Assembly (NCBI RefSeq): GCF_964058935.1
Contig: NZ_OZ060372.1
Coordinates: 496,001-560,000 of the forward strand
DNA length: 64,000 nucleotides
Direction: 5' to 3'
Origin: Buchnera aphidicola (Pemphigus populi)
GTDB lineage: Bacteria; Pseudomonadota; Gammaproteobacteria; Enterobacterales; Enterobacteriaceae
In this document: positions 11,371-22,423 of the stretch, piece by piece
Layout: each line of letters starts with the position of its first letter
Position numbering within the stretch: position 1 is the stretch's first letter
Position numbers and translations under genes: made by a program
Notes under the pieces: model-generated
Seen by the model: the letters and a program-made list of their open reading frames with translations, nothing else
The model's database searches: none
Told to the model about the DNA's origin: nothing

Positions 11371-12228
11371 ATGTCAGCAACTATTATGAATGGTAAAAAA
11401 ATAGCTGATGCTATGCAATTAAATATTAAAGAAAAAGTAAAAAAAAGATTAATAATAGGAAAAAGAACACCAGGTTTAGCAGTGATTCTGATAGGTAATA
11501 ATACCTCTTCTAAAATTTATATTAATAAAAAAATACTTGCTTGTAAAAAAGTAGGATTTATTTCAAAAAATTGGAATTTTCCTATTAATACTTCTGAAAA
11601 AAAAATATTAGAATTAATTGAAACACTAAATAATGATAATAGTATTGATGGAATTTTAATACAACTTCCTCTTCCTAAACATATCGATCAAATGAAAATA
11701 GTTAGTAAAATTTTGCCTAAAAAAGATGTAGATGGATTCCATCCATATAATATAGGTTGTCTTTGTCAAAAAAACCCTCAACTAAGACCGTGTACATCAT
11801 TAGGTATAATGACCTTATTAAATCAATACAATATTAATACTTATGGCTTACACGCTGTAATTATTGGTGCATCCAATATAGTAGGCAGACCAATGGGTCT
11901 AGAGTTATTACTAGCTGGTTGTACCACTACAATTACACATAGATTTACAGAAAATTTAAAATATTATGTTAAAAATGCTGATTTACTTATTGTAGCTGTT
12001 GGTAAACCAAATTTTATAGATGGAACATGGATTAAAAAAGGCGCAATAGTCGTCGATGTAGGAATTAATAAATTACATTCTGGAAATATTGTAGGCGATA
12101 TTGATTTTCAATCTGTATATTTACAAGCATCTTATATAACTCCTGTACCAGGTGGAGTAGGCCCTATGACTGTTGCTACATTATTAAATAATACTTTATA
12201 TGCCTGTGAGCATTATCATAATTATTAA
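11371..12228 (+). CDS. folD: Bifunctional methylenetetrahydrofolate dehydrogenase/cyclohydrolase FolD
   Basis: Converts 5,10-methylene-THF to 10-formyl-THF, the formyl donor used by Fmt in this window and for purines. Motifs present are the active-site Lys in [26 protein letters not shown] and the C-terminal PGGVGPMT. The open frame begins at a TTG (11359), but the ATG at 11371 has GAG about seven bases upstream and gives 285 residues (E. coli 288), so it is preferred. It is flanked by tRNA-Arg and cysS, with E. coli-like neighbours deleted. Confidence 0.95.
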   Translation: MSATIMNGKKIADAMQLNIKEKVKKRLIIGKRTPGLAVILIGNNTSSKIYINKKILACKKVGFISKNWNFPINTSEKKILELIETLNNDNSIDGILIQLPLPKHIDQMKIVSKILPKKDVDGFHPYNIGCLCQKNPQLRPCTSLGIMTLLNQYNINTYGLHAVIIGASNIVGRPMGLELLLAGCTTTITHRFTENLKYYVKNADLLIVAVGKPNFIDGTWIKKGAIVVDVGINKLHSGNIVGDIDFQSVYLQASYITPVPGGVGPMTVATLLNNTLYACEHYHNY

Positions 12229-12288
12229 AAATAATCCATATAAAAAGATAATATTAAAAAATTTTAAGAATATAAAAATATAAAAATA

Positions 12289-13689
12289 CTAAGATTGTTT
12301 TTTATCGTACCAAATCGTTTCATTTTGGTTATCTTCAATCACTACACCTAGACTTAATAAATAATTACGGATGTTATCTGCTGTAGTCCATTTTTTAAAT
12401 TTTCTAGCAATATTTCTTATTTCTAACAACTTCTCTATCTCTTGTATTTGTTTATCCGTATAATTAGATATATTTTTTAAAAAATCACTTGGATTATGTA
12501 ATAATAATCCTAACTTTTCTCCTAGAGATTTTAATATTGATGCAAATTTATTAATTTGCATAGTATTTTTTTCTTTTTTTAGAATATTAATTCTATTTGC
12601 TAATTTCAAAAAAATAGAAAATACCATAGGTGTATTAAAATCGTCATCCATAGCTTTTTTAAATTCTAATTCAAAAATAGAGTTATAAATTATTCTATCA
12701 CTAAAATTAGTATTCTGTAATGCTCTATATAATCTTATTAAAGAGCAACTAGATTTTTTTAAATTTTCTTCAGAAAAATAAAGAGGATGTCTATAATGAG
12801 TTGATAAAAAATAATAACGAAGAATTTCAGAATCATAATTTTTTAAAATATCTCTTAATATATAAAAATTATCCGAAGATTTAGACATCTTTTTATTATT
12901 TATATTAACTAAACCTGCATGAATCCAATAATTTGCATAAATTCTTTGATTTACACACATAGACTGAGATCTTTCATTTTCATGATGAGGAAATAATAAA
13001 TCCGCCCCACCACCATGAATGTCAAACGTATTACCCAATATGGATCTACTTATAGCAGAACATTCAATGTGCCATCCAGGCCTCCCTCGTCCCCAGGGGG
13101 AGTTCCAATACGGTTCATTATTTTTAGATGTCTTCCATAAAACAAAATCTAATGTATTTTTTTTTATAGTATTTATTTTTTTAATTTTATCGCTAAATTG
13201 TAAAAAACTCAAAGATTGTTTAGATAACATACCATAGTTGATATCACTTTTTACAGAAAATATTACGTTCCCATCTTGAGATATGTATGCATGATGTAAT
13301 TTTAATAATTCAGCAATCATATCAATAATAACTGTTATATATTCTGTTACTTTTGGTTCTACATCTGGAGATAAAATATTTAATAATTTAAAATCTTGAT
13401 TCATATATTTTATCATACGATTTGTAAATATATTTATACATTCTTTTCTCTGATAAGATGCATTAATTATTTTATCATCAATATCTGTAATATTTCTAAC
13501 ATACTTTAATTGATATCCACAATAACGTAAATAACGAGCTATCACATCAAATATAATGAAAGTTCTTCCATGACCAATATGACAAAAATCGTATGTAGTA
13601 ACTCCACAGACATACATGCCAACCTTATTAGAAATAATAGGCTTAAAATATTCTTTTTTTTTGGTTAATGAATTGAAAATTTTCAACAT
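12289..13689 (-). CDS. cysS: Cysteinyl-tRNA synthetase
   Basis: Class I synthetase charging tRNA-Cys. HIGH-type motif CHIGHGRTF and KMSKS in NKKMSKSS are intact, as are likely zinc ligands in MYVCGV, HIECS and FPHHENE. The frame extends 26 codons further upstream, but homology (MLKIFNSLT) and AGAGA seven bases ahead place the start at 13689, giving 466 residues against 461 in E. coli. It is transcribed on the minus strand towards convergent folD, as in the E. coli folD/cysS neighbourhood. Confidence 0.96.
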   Translation of the reverse strand: MLKIFNSLTKKKEYFKPIISNKVGMYVCGVTTYDFCHIGHGRTFIIFDVIARYLRYCGYQLKYVRNITDIDDKIINASYQRKECINIFTNRMIKYMNQDFKLLNILSPDVEPKVTEYITVIIDMIAELLKLHHAYISQDGNVIFSVKSDINYGMLSKQSLSFLQFSDKIKKINTIKKNTLDFVLWKTSKNNEPYWNSPWGRGRPGWHIECSAISRSILGNTFDIHGGGADLLFPHHENERSQSMCVNQRIYANYWIHAGLVNINNKKMSKSSDNFYILRDILKNYDSEILRYYFLSTHYRHPLYFSEENLKKSSCSLIRLYRALQNTNFSDRIIYNSIFELEFKKAMDDDFNTPMVFSIFLKLANRINILKKEKNTMQINKFASILKSLGEKLGLLLHNPSDFLKNISNYTDKQIQEIEKLLEIRNIARKFKKWTTADNIRNYLLSLGVVIEDNQNETIWYDKKQS

Positions 13690-14158
13690 AAACATGTCTC
13701 TGTTTGCATTAATTATACTATAAAAATTAAATTTAATATAACTATTGTAATAATAGTATGACTGCATGTATTTTTTATAAGTATCAATGATATATTGATT
13801 TATTACTAATAATCTTAAAATAAAAAAATTTTTTTAATTAAAAAAATATATAATATATATATAAAAAAAATAATAAAAACTATAAATTATATAAATCTAA
13901 TAAATATATGCTTAAAAAATAAAAAGTTAAATTAAAATATCAATATACATAAAAATGAAATATTATAGTTTTTATATTAAAAAAATCAATAAAAATATAA
14001 GAAAAATGTTTCATTATATATAAAAAATTGTTTAATAAAATATTATTATTTATCAAAATTAAATTTTTATTCATTATAAATATTTAATTTTAAAAAATAT
14101 TTTATTTAATATTATTAAAATAATTTAATATATTTTTTAAAAATAGAAAGGAATTAAA
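13690..14158. other. Divergent spacer between cysS and ybeD
   Basis: About 470 bases of very AT-rich DNA between two divergent genes, with no supported reading frame or RNA. It must hold promoters for both genes. Many TATAAT-like words occur, but AT richness makes any single assignment unreliable. Confidence 0.5.
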
Positions 14159-14422
14159 ATGAAAACAAAATTAGAAAAAATGTTAAAATTTCCTTGCTCA
14201 TTTACTTACAAAATAATAGGTTTAGCAAAACCAGAATTAATTGATAAAATTGTACAAGTAATTCAATTTAGATTACCTGGAGATTACATACCTCAAATAA
14301 AATCTAGTAATAAAGGCAATTATCTTTCTATTTCTATTACAATATGCGCTAAAAATTTTTCTCAAATAGAAACCTTATATCATGATTTAAGTCAAATTAA
14401 TATGGTACGTATGGTTTTATAA
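14159..14422 (+). CDS. ybeD: DUF493 family protein YbeD
   Basis: Conserved 87-residue protein with the same length as E. coli YbeD and the same ends (MKTKLEKMLKFP to VRMVL). It is a ferredoxin-like ACT-related fold whose exact role is unknown; in E. coli it lies beside lipoate genes (lipB, lipA), which are not in this window. The start has AAAGGA spaced about eight bases upstream. It stands alone here between cysS and cspE on the opposite strand to both. Confidence 0.92.
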   Translation: MKTKLEKMLKFPCSFTYKIIGLAKPELIDKIVQVIQFRLPGDYIPQIKSSNKGNYLSISITICAKNFSQIETLYHDLSQINMVRMVL

Positions 14423-14576
14423 GAATAATCTATTTTAGATAATAAATAAATTTAACTTTAAAATATATAATTTTAAGTAATCAATTTAAATAAAAATTTA
14501 TTAAAATTAAAATTTTCCATATATACAAATATATAAATAAAGTTGATAATATGAATTTACATTTTTAAACAATTTT

Positions 14577-14614
14577 AAAAAAATAATAGTGCAGTACTAA
14601 TTAGCACTGCACTA
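14577..14614 (-). terminator. Rho-independent terminator of cspE
   Basis: Arms TAGTGCAGT (14587-14595) and ACTGCACTA (14606-14614) form a 9-bp stem, extendable through an inner CTAATTAG. On the minus strand it is followed by TTATTTTTTT. It lies 29 bases beyond the cspE stop and is one of the clearest terminators in the window. Confidence 0.88.
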
Positions 14615-14643
14615 TAGAGTTAAATTAAAAATATAATATTAAT

Positions 14644-14853
14644 TTATAAACTAATTACATTAGCAGCAGATGGACCTTTTGCTCCTTCGGTAATTTCGAA
14701 TTCAACACTTTGACCTTCTGTCAAAGTTTTAAATCCGTTACTTTGGATAGCTGAAAAATGAACAAATACATCTTTGCTTCCATCTTCAGGAGTAATGAAC
14801 CCAAAACCCTTAGATTCATTAAACCATTTAACATTACCTTTAATCTTGGACAT
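14644..14853 (-). CDS. cspE: Cold shock-like RNA chaperone CspE (CspC/CspE type)
   Basis: Single OB-fold protein that binds single-stranded RNA and prevents secondary structure and premature termination. RNP1 KGFGFI is at 15-20 and RNP2 VFVHF at 29-33. All 69 residues can be aligned with E. coli CspE with only a handful of changes, far more conserved than neighbouring proteins. Shine-Dalgarno-like AAAGGT precedes the ATG at 14853. The leader between 14854 and about 14950 contains the imperfect palindrome AACTTACTATAATAAGTT, which may contribute to RNA structure. It could equally be named cspC. Confidence 0.93.
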   Translation of the reverse strand: MSKIKGNVKWFNESKGFGFITPEDGSKDVFVHFSAIQSNGFKTLTEGQSVEFEITEGAKGPSAANVISL

Positions 14854-15058
14854 CTATATTACCTTTACATGAAAATATAAACTAACTTACTATAATAAGT
14901 TAATAAAAAGATTTTAGAACTTTTTCTATATCAAAATAGAAAAAAATTTTTTTAAACAAAAATATTGCTATTATTTTTAAATAATTCCTATAATTTTAAA
15001 TTATACATAAATTCTTATAATAATGAACTAAAAAATGTTTAAAATTATATAATAATAA

Positions 15059-15122
15059 CAGGCAACACATAAAAAACAACCAAGGATAAATTTATCCTTG
15101 GTTGTTTTTTATGTGTTGCCTG
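15059..15122. repeat. 64-bp perfect palindrome at the 5S 3' end (terminator region)
   Basis: Two 32-base arms meet without a spacer at 15090/15091, giving a perfect inverted repeat. The inner part (CCAAGGATAAATTTATCCTTGG then TTGTTTTTT on the minus strand) is a normal rRNA terminator. The outer part repeats the last bases of the 5S gene (CAGGCAACAC and its complement). The last few 5S nucleotides are therefore part of the repeat. Confidence 0.9.
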
Positions 15123-15234
15123 GTAATTTCCTACTCTCACACGGGGAAACCCCGTACTACCATCGGCGTTGAAATGTTTCACTTCTGAGTTCGGAATGGA
15201 TTCAGGTGGTACCATAACACTATTTTTACCAGGC
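15117..15234 (-). rRNA. rrf: 5S ribosomal RNA
   Basis: Minus strand. The ends GCCTGG and CCAGGC pair as the 5S helix I, and the conserved internal stretch CCGAACTCAGAAGTGAAAC followed by GCCGATGGTAGT is identical in plan to E. coli 5S. Length is about 118 nt (E. coli 120). It is separated from 23S by about 77 bases and is the last gene of the tRNA-Glu/23S/5S unit. Confidence 0.96.
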
Positions 15235-15311
15235 TTTTTAAAATAAAAAATGTTTTTTAAATTTAGATAACAAGAAAATATATACTTATCAAAAAACACC
15301 TCTGGTGTTGT

Positions 15312-18232
<2,921 letters not shown>

Positions 18233-18391
18233 TTACAACCCACAGATGTTTTTAAATTATAAGTTATATATACTTGTTTTCCAAATTTTTAAAGAACTTT
18301 ATTATTGATCTAATTTAATAATGAATATATCAAAAACAAACTAAGAATAACATATTTATATTATATAGTACAGATATAATTTTATTTTTTT

Positions 18392-18464
18392 CGTCTCCTA
18401 GGGGATTTGAACCCCTGTTGCCGCCGTGAAAGGGCGATGTCCTAGACCTCTAGACGAAGGAGAC
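18392..18464 (-). tRNA. tRNA-Glu (anticodon UUC)
   Basis: Minus-strand cloverleaf of 73 nt: acceptor GTCTCCT/AGGAGAC, anticodon loop CTTTCAC (anticodon TTC), T-arm GGGGTTCAAATCCCC and discriminator G. CCA is not encoded. It lies 159 bases upstream of 23S, as the spacer tRNA-Glu does in E. coli rrnB-type operons, although the 16S gene is missing here. Its U34 is a normal target of TusBCD-dependent thiolation, and tusBCD are also in this window. Confidence 0.97.
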
Positions 18465-18525
18465 TAAAAAAATTCTACTATATTTTAAAAATATATTTAT
18501 TCATAAAATATAAATTATAATCTAT

Positions 18526-18553
18526 ATGTTACAGAATGAGATAAAAGAGTCAA
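18526..18553 (-). promoter_or_regulatory. Probable rRNA promoter for tRNA-Glu-rrl-rrf
   Basis: On the minus strand CTTGACTC provides a -35 TTGACT (18548-18553), then a 16-base spacer and TAACAT (18526-18531) as -10. The CTTGACTC word is shared with E. coli rrn P2 promoters. Directly upstream is an A-rich tract (GTAAAAGTAAG followed by eight A) that looks like an UP element. It lies between the aroE stop and tRNA-Glu. Confidence 0.65.
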
Positions 18554-18653
18554 GATTTTTTTTCTTACTTTTACTTTTAAGTAAATAAAAACCTAAAAAT
18601 AACACATTTATATATGAAAATCATATTTTTATCATAAAAATATATTTAAAAAA

Positions 18654-19480
18654 TTATTTATCTTTAACTGTTAAAATATTAATAATAGGAATAATATTAG
18701 GTAATACTCCATGCCAAAGAAAAAAAGAATATGCAGCCTGACCAACTAACATCCCTATTCCATTAGAAATATAAACTGCTCCTAATTTTTTACACCAAGA
18801 TAAAAATGGAGTAACCAAAGATTGATACGATATATCGTAACAATAAGTATCAGGAGATATGATCTCATCGGGTAAAATAGGAGATAAACCATCTATACCA
18901 CTGGACGTAGCATTAATGATAAGATTAAACTTTATTTTACTTAAATCATTAAAATCAATAGCAACTATTTTCCCAAATTTTTTAAAATCTTTTTCTATAG
19001 TTTCTGCTTTTTTCATATTTCTATTAGTAATAAAAACAAAACAATCCGAAGATAATAATGTAAAAATAATACCTCTAGCTGCGCCACCGGCACCGATTAA
19101 TAATATATTATATTTTTTTTTAATAAATTTTAATCTCTCTAAATCTTTTTGTATTCCTATACCATCTGTATTATCACCTAACACTCGACCATTTTTTAAT
19201 TTTTTTAAAGTATTTACTGCACCAGAAATTTCTGCAGATTCTGTTAATAAATTACAAAAATTAAATACTTCTTCTTTAAATGGTAATGTAATATTACCAC
19301 CTTTCCCATCATGTGAAAAAAAAAATCTAACACATTTGTAATTTTTCCCAATGGAACATGAATAGCGGAATAATGATGTATAATTTTAGTATATTGAGAA
19401 AATAAACTATGAATTTTTGGTGATTGACTATGGTCTATGGGATTTCCAAAAACTGCAAAATATGTTTTTTTTATTTCCAT
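18654..19480 (-). CDS. aroE: Shikimate dehydrogenase AroE, interrupted by a frameshift in a 10-A run
   Basis: AroE reduces 3-dehydroshikimate to shikimate with NADPH. The first part (start 19480, [21 protein letters not shown]) stays in frame down to the homopolymer at 19316-19325. The rest ([29 protein letters not shown], ending in LTVKDK) is in another frame down to 18654. Joined, the product covers the whole E. coli protein, including the active-site Lys in PFKEE and Asp in NTDG. The run needs 8 or 11 bases instead of 10; 8 gives DFFSHDGKG, like E. coli AFFSAGGKG. The rest is undamaged. GGTGGAG lies 12 bases before the ATG. It may be functional through slippage, a fresh pseudogene, or a sequencing error. 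Confidence 0.88.
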
Positions 19481-19907
19481 TAACTATTTTATCTCCACCT
19501 TAAAATATTTTAAAAACAAAAAACTTATATTATTAATATTTCTTACTAACAGTAATACATAAAAATATTAATTACACCTCTGCTACTTTTTAGTATATTA
19601 AGGAATAATTTTCATTATTCAACCAACTGTAAAATAAAAAATTCATTTTAAAAATATTATATTTACCAAAAAAATAAATTATATATCTGATATTATCAGA
19701 AATATATAATTTAAACTTATCAAAAACATTTAATTAAAAAATTAGTTTAATATAAAATTTTAATTGAGATATATTATGTGAATTAAATTTTTACATCTAA
19801 TTAAATTAATAAGAAAATATACCATATCAGAAAAAATAATTATTAAAATTAAAAACTGAAAATATAAAATGTAATAATTAAAAATTATTTTTTGAATGAT
19901 TAAAAAA
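19481..19907. other. Spacer between aroE and smg
   Basis: About 430 bases without a convincing gene. In E. coli yrdD and tsaC (yrdC) lie between smg and aroE; no readable remnant of either was recognised on the minus strand. It probably represents decayed genes plus an aroE leader. Confidence 0.5.
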
Positions 19908-20384
19908 CTAATGTAAAATAAATGTTTTATTAAAATTAAACAAAAGATCTTCTAATCTTCTGTAAGCATCTACACAATTTGGTATATTAAATAATACCAT
20001 TAATACTACCCATTTCAGTTCTTCCAAATCAAATTCTTCAATATCGAGCGCCATAATTCTTTCTATTACTATTTCACGAGTATCTAAATTTAACACTTGT
20101 AATTGTTCTAAAAATAATAGAAATCCTTTACAATCAATATTTAATCTCTGAGATTCTGCTTTAGTATAAATGCGAACAGGAAATTTTTCAGATAATAAAG
20201 GTACTGAAACTGTTAATTCATTTTGATAATCAGCTAATTTCTTTAACCAATTGAAAGCATTATAAATATCTTTTTTTTGAAATCCTATATCAAGTAAATC
20301 ATTTTCTAATTTATCATAATCGATAAAAATTTCTATTTCACTATGAATATATATTTCAAATAAGTATATTAATACGTCAAGCAT
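19908..20384 (-). CDS. smg: Smg family protein (DUF494)
   Basis: Conserved protein of 158 residues (E. coli Smg 157) with the family pattern [10 protein letters not shown] at the start, [16 protein letters not shown] in the middle and [11 protein letters not shown] near the end. Its function is not established. As in E. coli, it is divergent from def-fmt, but dprA (smf), normally between them, is missing. The reading frame is complete and shows no sign of decay. Confidence 0.92.
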   Translation of the reverse strand: MLDVLIYLFEIYIHSEIEIFIDYDKLENDLLDIGFQKKDIYNAFNWLKKLADYQNELTVSVPLLSEKFPVRIYTKAESQRLNIDCKGFLLFLEQLQVLNLDTREIVIERIMALDIEEFDLEELKWVVLMVLFNIPNCVDAYRRLEDLLFNFNKTFILH

Positions 20385-20895
20385 TGCATCCCCGATTAAA
20401 AATTAATTATATAAAAATTTAAAATATTGTTTTTATCAAAAAAATAGATTTTTTTAAAAAAAAGAATAATTATATGTTACTAACAATTTGTATAAACCAT
20501 AATTCGCTATATATTTATTGACTAATAATATATTTTATTATTTAAAAATAATACTTTAATTCTATTAAAAATATTATACATATCCTATACTAAATATATT
20601 GTAGAAAATATTATACTTTATATAAAGTAAACTTTATATAGTAAAATACCATAAAATTAATCTATATTCTCTAATATCTTTAAAATATTAAATAAAAAAA
20701 TAATAATAGTATTATTATATCTTAAAAATATTTTCATATATTAAAATATATATGGATTATATATAAATATTTTTATATATATCGTTAATATTTAATAATT
20801 TTACTCCTAAAAATCTATTACTATATATCTGTCAATTAACAAAAAAAAGTTTATAATATAAAAAATGTTAAATAAATTATAATATATAGAATTAT
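20385..20895. other. Divergent smg/def spacer with palindrome and repeat
   Basis: About 510 bases where dprA is expected from E. coli order. No coding remnant was recognised. It contains a perfect 16-bp palindrome TACTTTATATAAAGTA (20614-20629) whose half ACTTTATATA is repeated at 20631-20640, and the def promoter at its right end. Confidence 0.55.
20829..20857 (+). promoter_or_regulatory. Probable sigma-70 promoter of def-fmt
   Basis: CTGTCA (20829-20834) is a 4/6 match to the -35 consensus. It is separated by exactly 17 bases from a perfect TATAAT (20852-20857). Transcription would start near 20864, about 30 bases before the def ATG. Confidence 0.6.
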
Positions 20896-21429
20896 ATGAC
20901 TATTTTGAAAATACTACAATATCCAGACAAAAAGCTAAGAATTAGAGCTCAACCTGTCAAAGAAATAAATACAAATATTCAGACCATAGTAGATAATATG
21001 TTTGAAACTATGTATGATAAGGAAGGAATAGGACTAGCTGCAACACAAGTCAATATTCCTTTACAAATAATTGTTATTAGTAATATTCATAAATATGATC
21101 ATCCCTTAGTATTAATTAATCCTATAATAATTAGTAAAAATGGAGAAAAAAAAGTTGAAGAAGGATGTTTATCTATTCCTCAACAACGTGCTATTATTAC
21201 AAGATCTGAATACATAACAGTAAATGCTTTAAATTATTTTGGAAAAAAAATCAAAATAACAGCAGATTCTCTTTTATCAATATGCATTCAACATGAAATG
21301 GATCATCTTATAGGAAAATTATTTATAGATTATCTATCACTATTAAAAAAAATATATATACGTAAAAAAATAAAAAAATTGGCAAAAAAAAATGATTTCT
21401 TTTCCAAAAAAAAATACAAAAAAATATAA
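20896..21429 (+). CDS. def: Peptide deformylase
   Basis: Removes the N-formyl group from nascent proteins; a metalloenzyme. The three family motifs are intact: [13 protein letters not shown] (metal Cys) and QHEMDHL (metal His pair and catalytic Glu). The 177 residues exceed E. coli's 169 because of a Lys-rich tail that runs 38 bases into fmt. The start ATG at 20896 has no clear Shine-Dalgarno. It forms an operon with fmt; formylation and deformylation are thus kept together with folD as the formyl-folate source. Confidence 0.96.
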   Translation: MTILKILQYPDKKLRIRAQPVKEINTNIQTIVDNMFETMYDKEGIGLAATQVNIPLQIIVISNIHKYDHPLVLINPIIISKNGEKKVEEGCLSIPQQRAIITRSEYITVNALNYFGKKIKITADSLLSICIQHEMDHLIGKLFIDYLSLLKKIYIRKKIKKLAKKNDFFSKKKYKKI

Positions 21430-22372
21430 AAAACTAAGAATTATATTTGCAGGAACACCTGATTTCGCTGCTCAGCATCTTTATGCATTAATTTCTTCCA
21501 AACATACAGTTATAACTGTTCTAACAAAACCAGATCATTCTTCTAGTAGAAGACAAAAAAATTTTTTTTCTCCTGTAAAAATAATAGCTAAAAATCATTC
21601 CATTCCATTATTACAACCTATTTCTCTGAATACCTTAGATATTCAAGAGATATTAAGAAAACTAAATGCAGATATTATGTTAGTTGTAGCATATGGTATT
21701 ATTTTACCCAATATAATACTCAATTTATTTCCGTTAGGATGTATTAATGTACATGCTTCTTTACTTCCTCGTTGGCGAGGTCCGGCACCTATCCAATGGG
21801 CTATTTTAAATGGAGATAAACAAACTGGTATCAGCATTATCCAAATGGATCAAGGTATCGATACGGGGAAAATATTGTATTCTACACCTTGCGCGATTAC
21901 ATCAAATGACACTTCTGCAAGTTTAGAGAAAAAACTAATTTTAATCGGAATAAAATCTATGTTAATAGTATTAGACCGATATAATTTCAATACCAATACC
22001 TATATTATACAAAATGATATTAATGCTACTTATGCAAGTAAAATAAAAAAAGAACAAGGTAGGTTAAATTGGCATACCTCAGCTGAAAAAATAGAACGAT
22101 TAATTCGAGCTTTTAATCCCTATCCAATATCATTTTTTTTAATTAAAAACCAATTTATTAAAGTTTGGCAAGCAAATGTATGTTATGGATGTAATAAAAA
22201 TAAAAAAATAGGAGAAATTATCATATGTAATAAAAATGGAATTCAAATTAATACTGTTAATAATATATTAAATATCACTAAACTACAAATACCCGGTAAA
22301 AAAATAATATCAACACTGGATTTCCTTAATTCTAAAAAAAAATGGTTTTTGCCGGGAACAAAATTAGATTAA
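21392..22372 (+). CDS. fmt: Methionyl-tRNA formyltransferase
   Basis: Formylates initiator Met-tRNA using 10-formyl-THF. N-terminal formyltransferase domain with [18 protein letters not shown] (catalytic Asn and His) and MDQGIDTG (catalytic Asp), followed by the C-terminal OB-like domain ending WFLPGTKLD; 326 residues (E. coli 315). The only usable ATG, at 21392, lies 38 bases inside def in another frame, giving a Lys-rich N-terminal extension before [11 protein letters not shown]. In E. coli rsmB follows; here it is missing and trkA converges from the other side. Confidence 0.95.
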   Translation: MISFPKKNTKKYKKLRIIFAGTPDFAAQHLYALISSKHTVITVLTKPDHSSSRRQKNFFSPVKIIAKNHSIPLLQPISLNTLDIQEILRKLNADIMLVVAYGIILPNIILNLFPLGCINVHASLLPRWRGPAPIQWAILNGDKQTGISIIQMDQGIDTGKILYSTPCAITSNDTSASLEKKLILIGIKSMLIVLDRYNFNTNTYIIQNDINATYASKIKKEQGRLNWHTSAEKIERLIRAFNPYPISFFLIKNQFIKVWQANVCYGCNKNKKIGEIIICNKNGIQINTVNNILNITKLQIPGKKIISTLDFLNSKKKWFLPGTKLD

Positions 22373-22423
22373 TCATATTGATGATTATATTCATAAAAAT
22401 AATATTCAATACATTAATATTTT

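Noticed and set aside
13690-13767. Upstream extension of cysS
   Set aside because: Tyr/Asn-rich translation of AT-rich leader; homology and the AGAGA site support 13689.
15045-15299. An 84-codon minus-strand frame
   Set aside because: It runs through 5S rRNA and its terminator palindrome; no protein is credible.
18859-19341. A 160-codon plus-strand frame
   Set aside because: It is antisense to aroE, whose AroE-like residues are read on the minus strand across the same bases.
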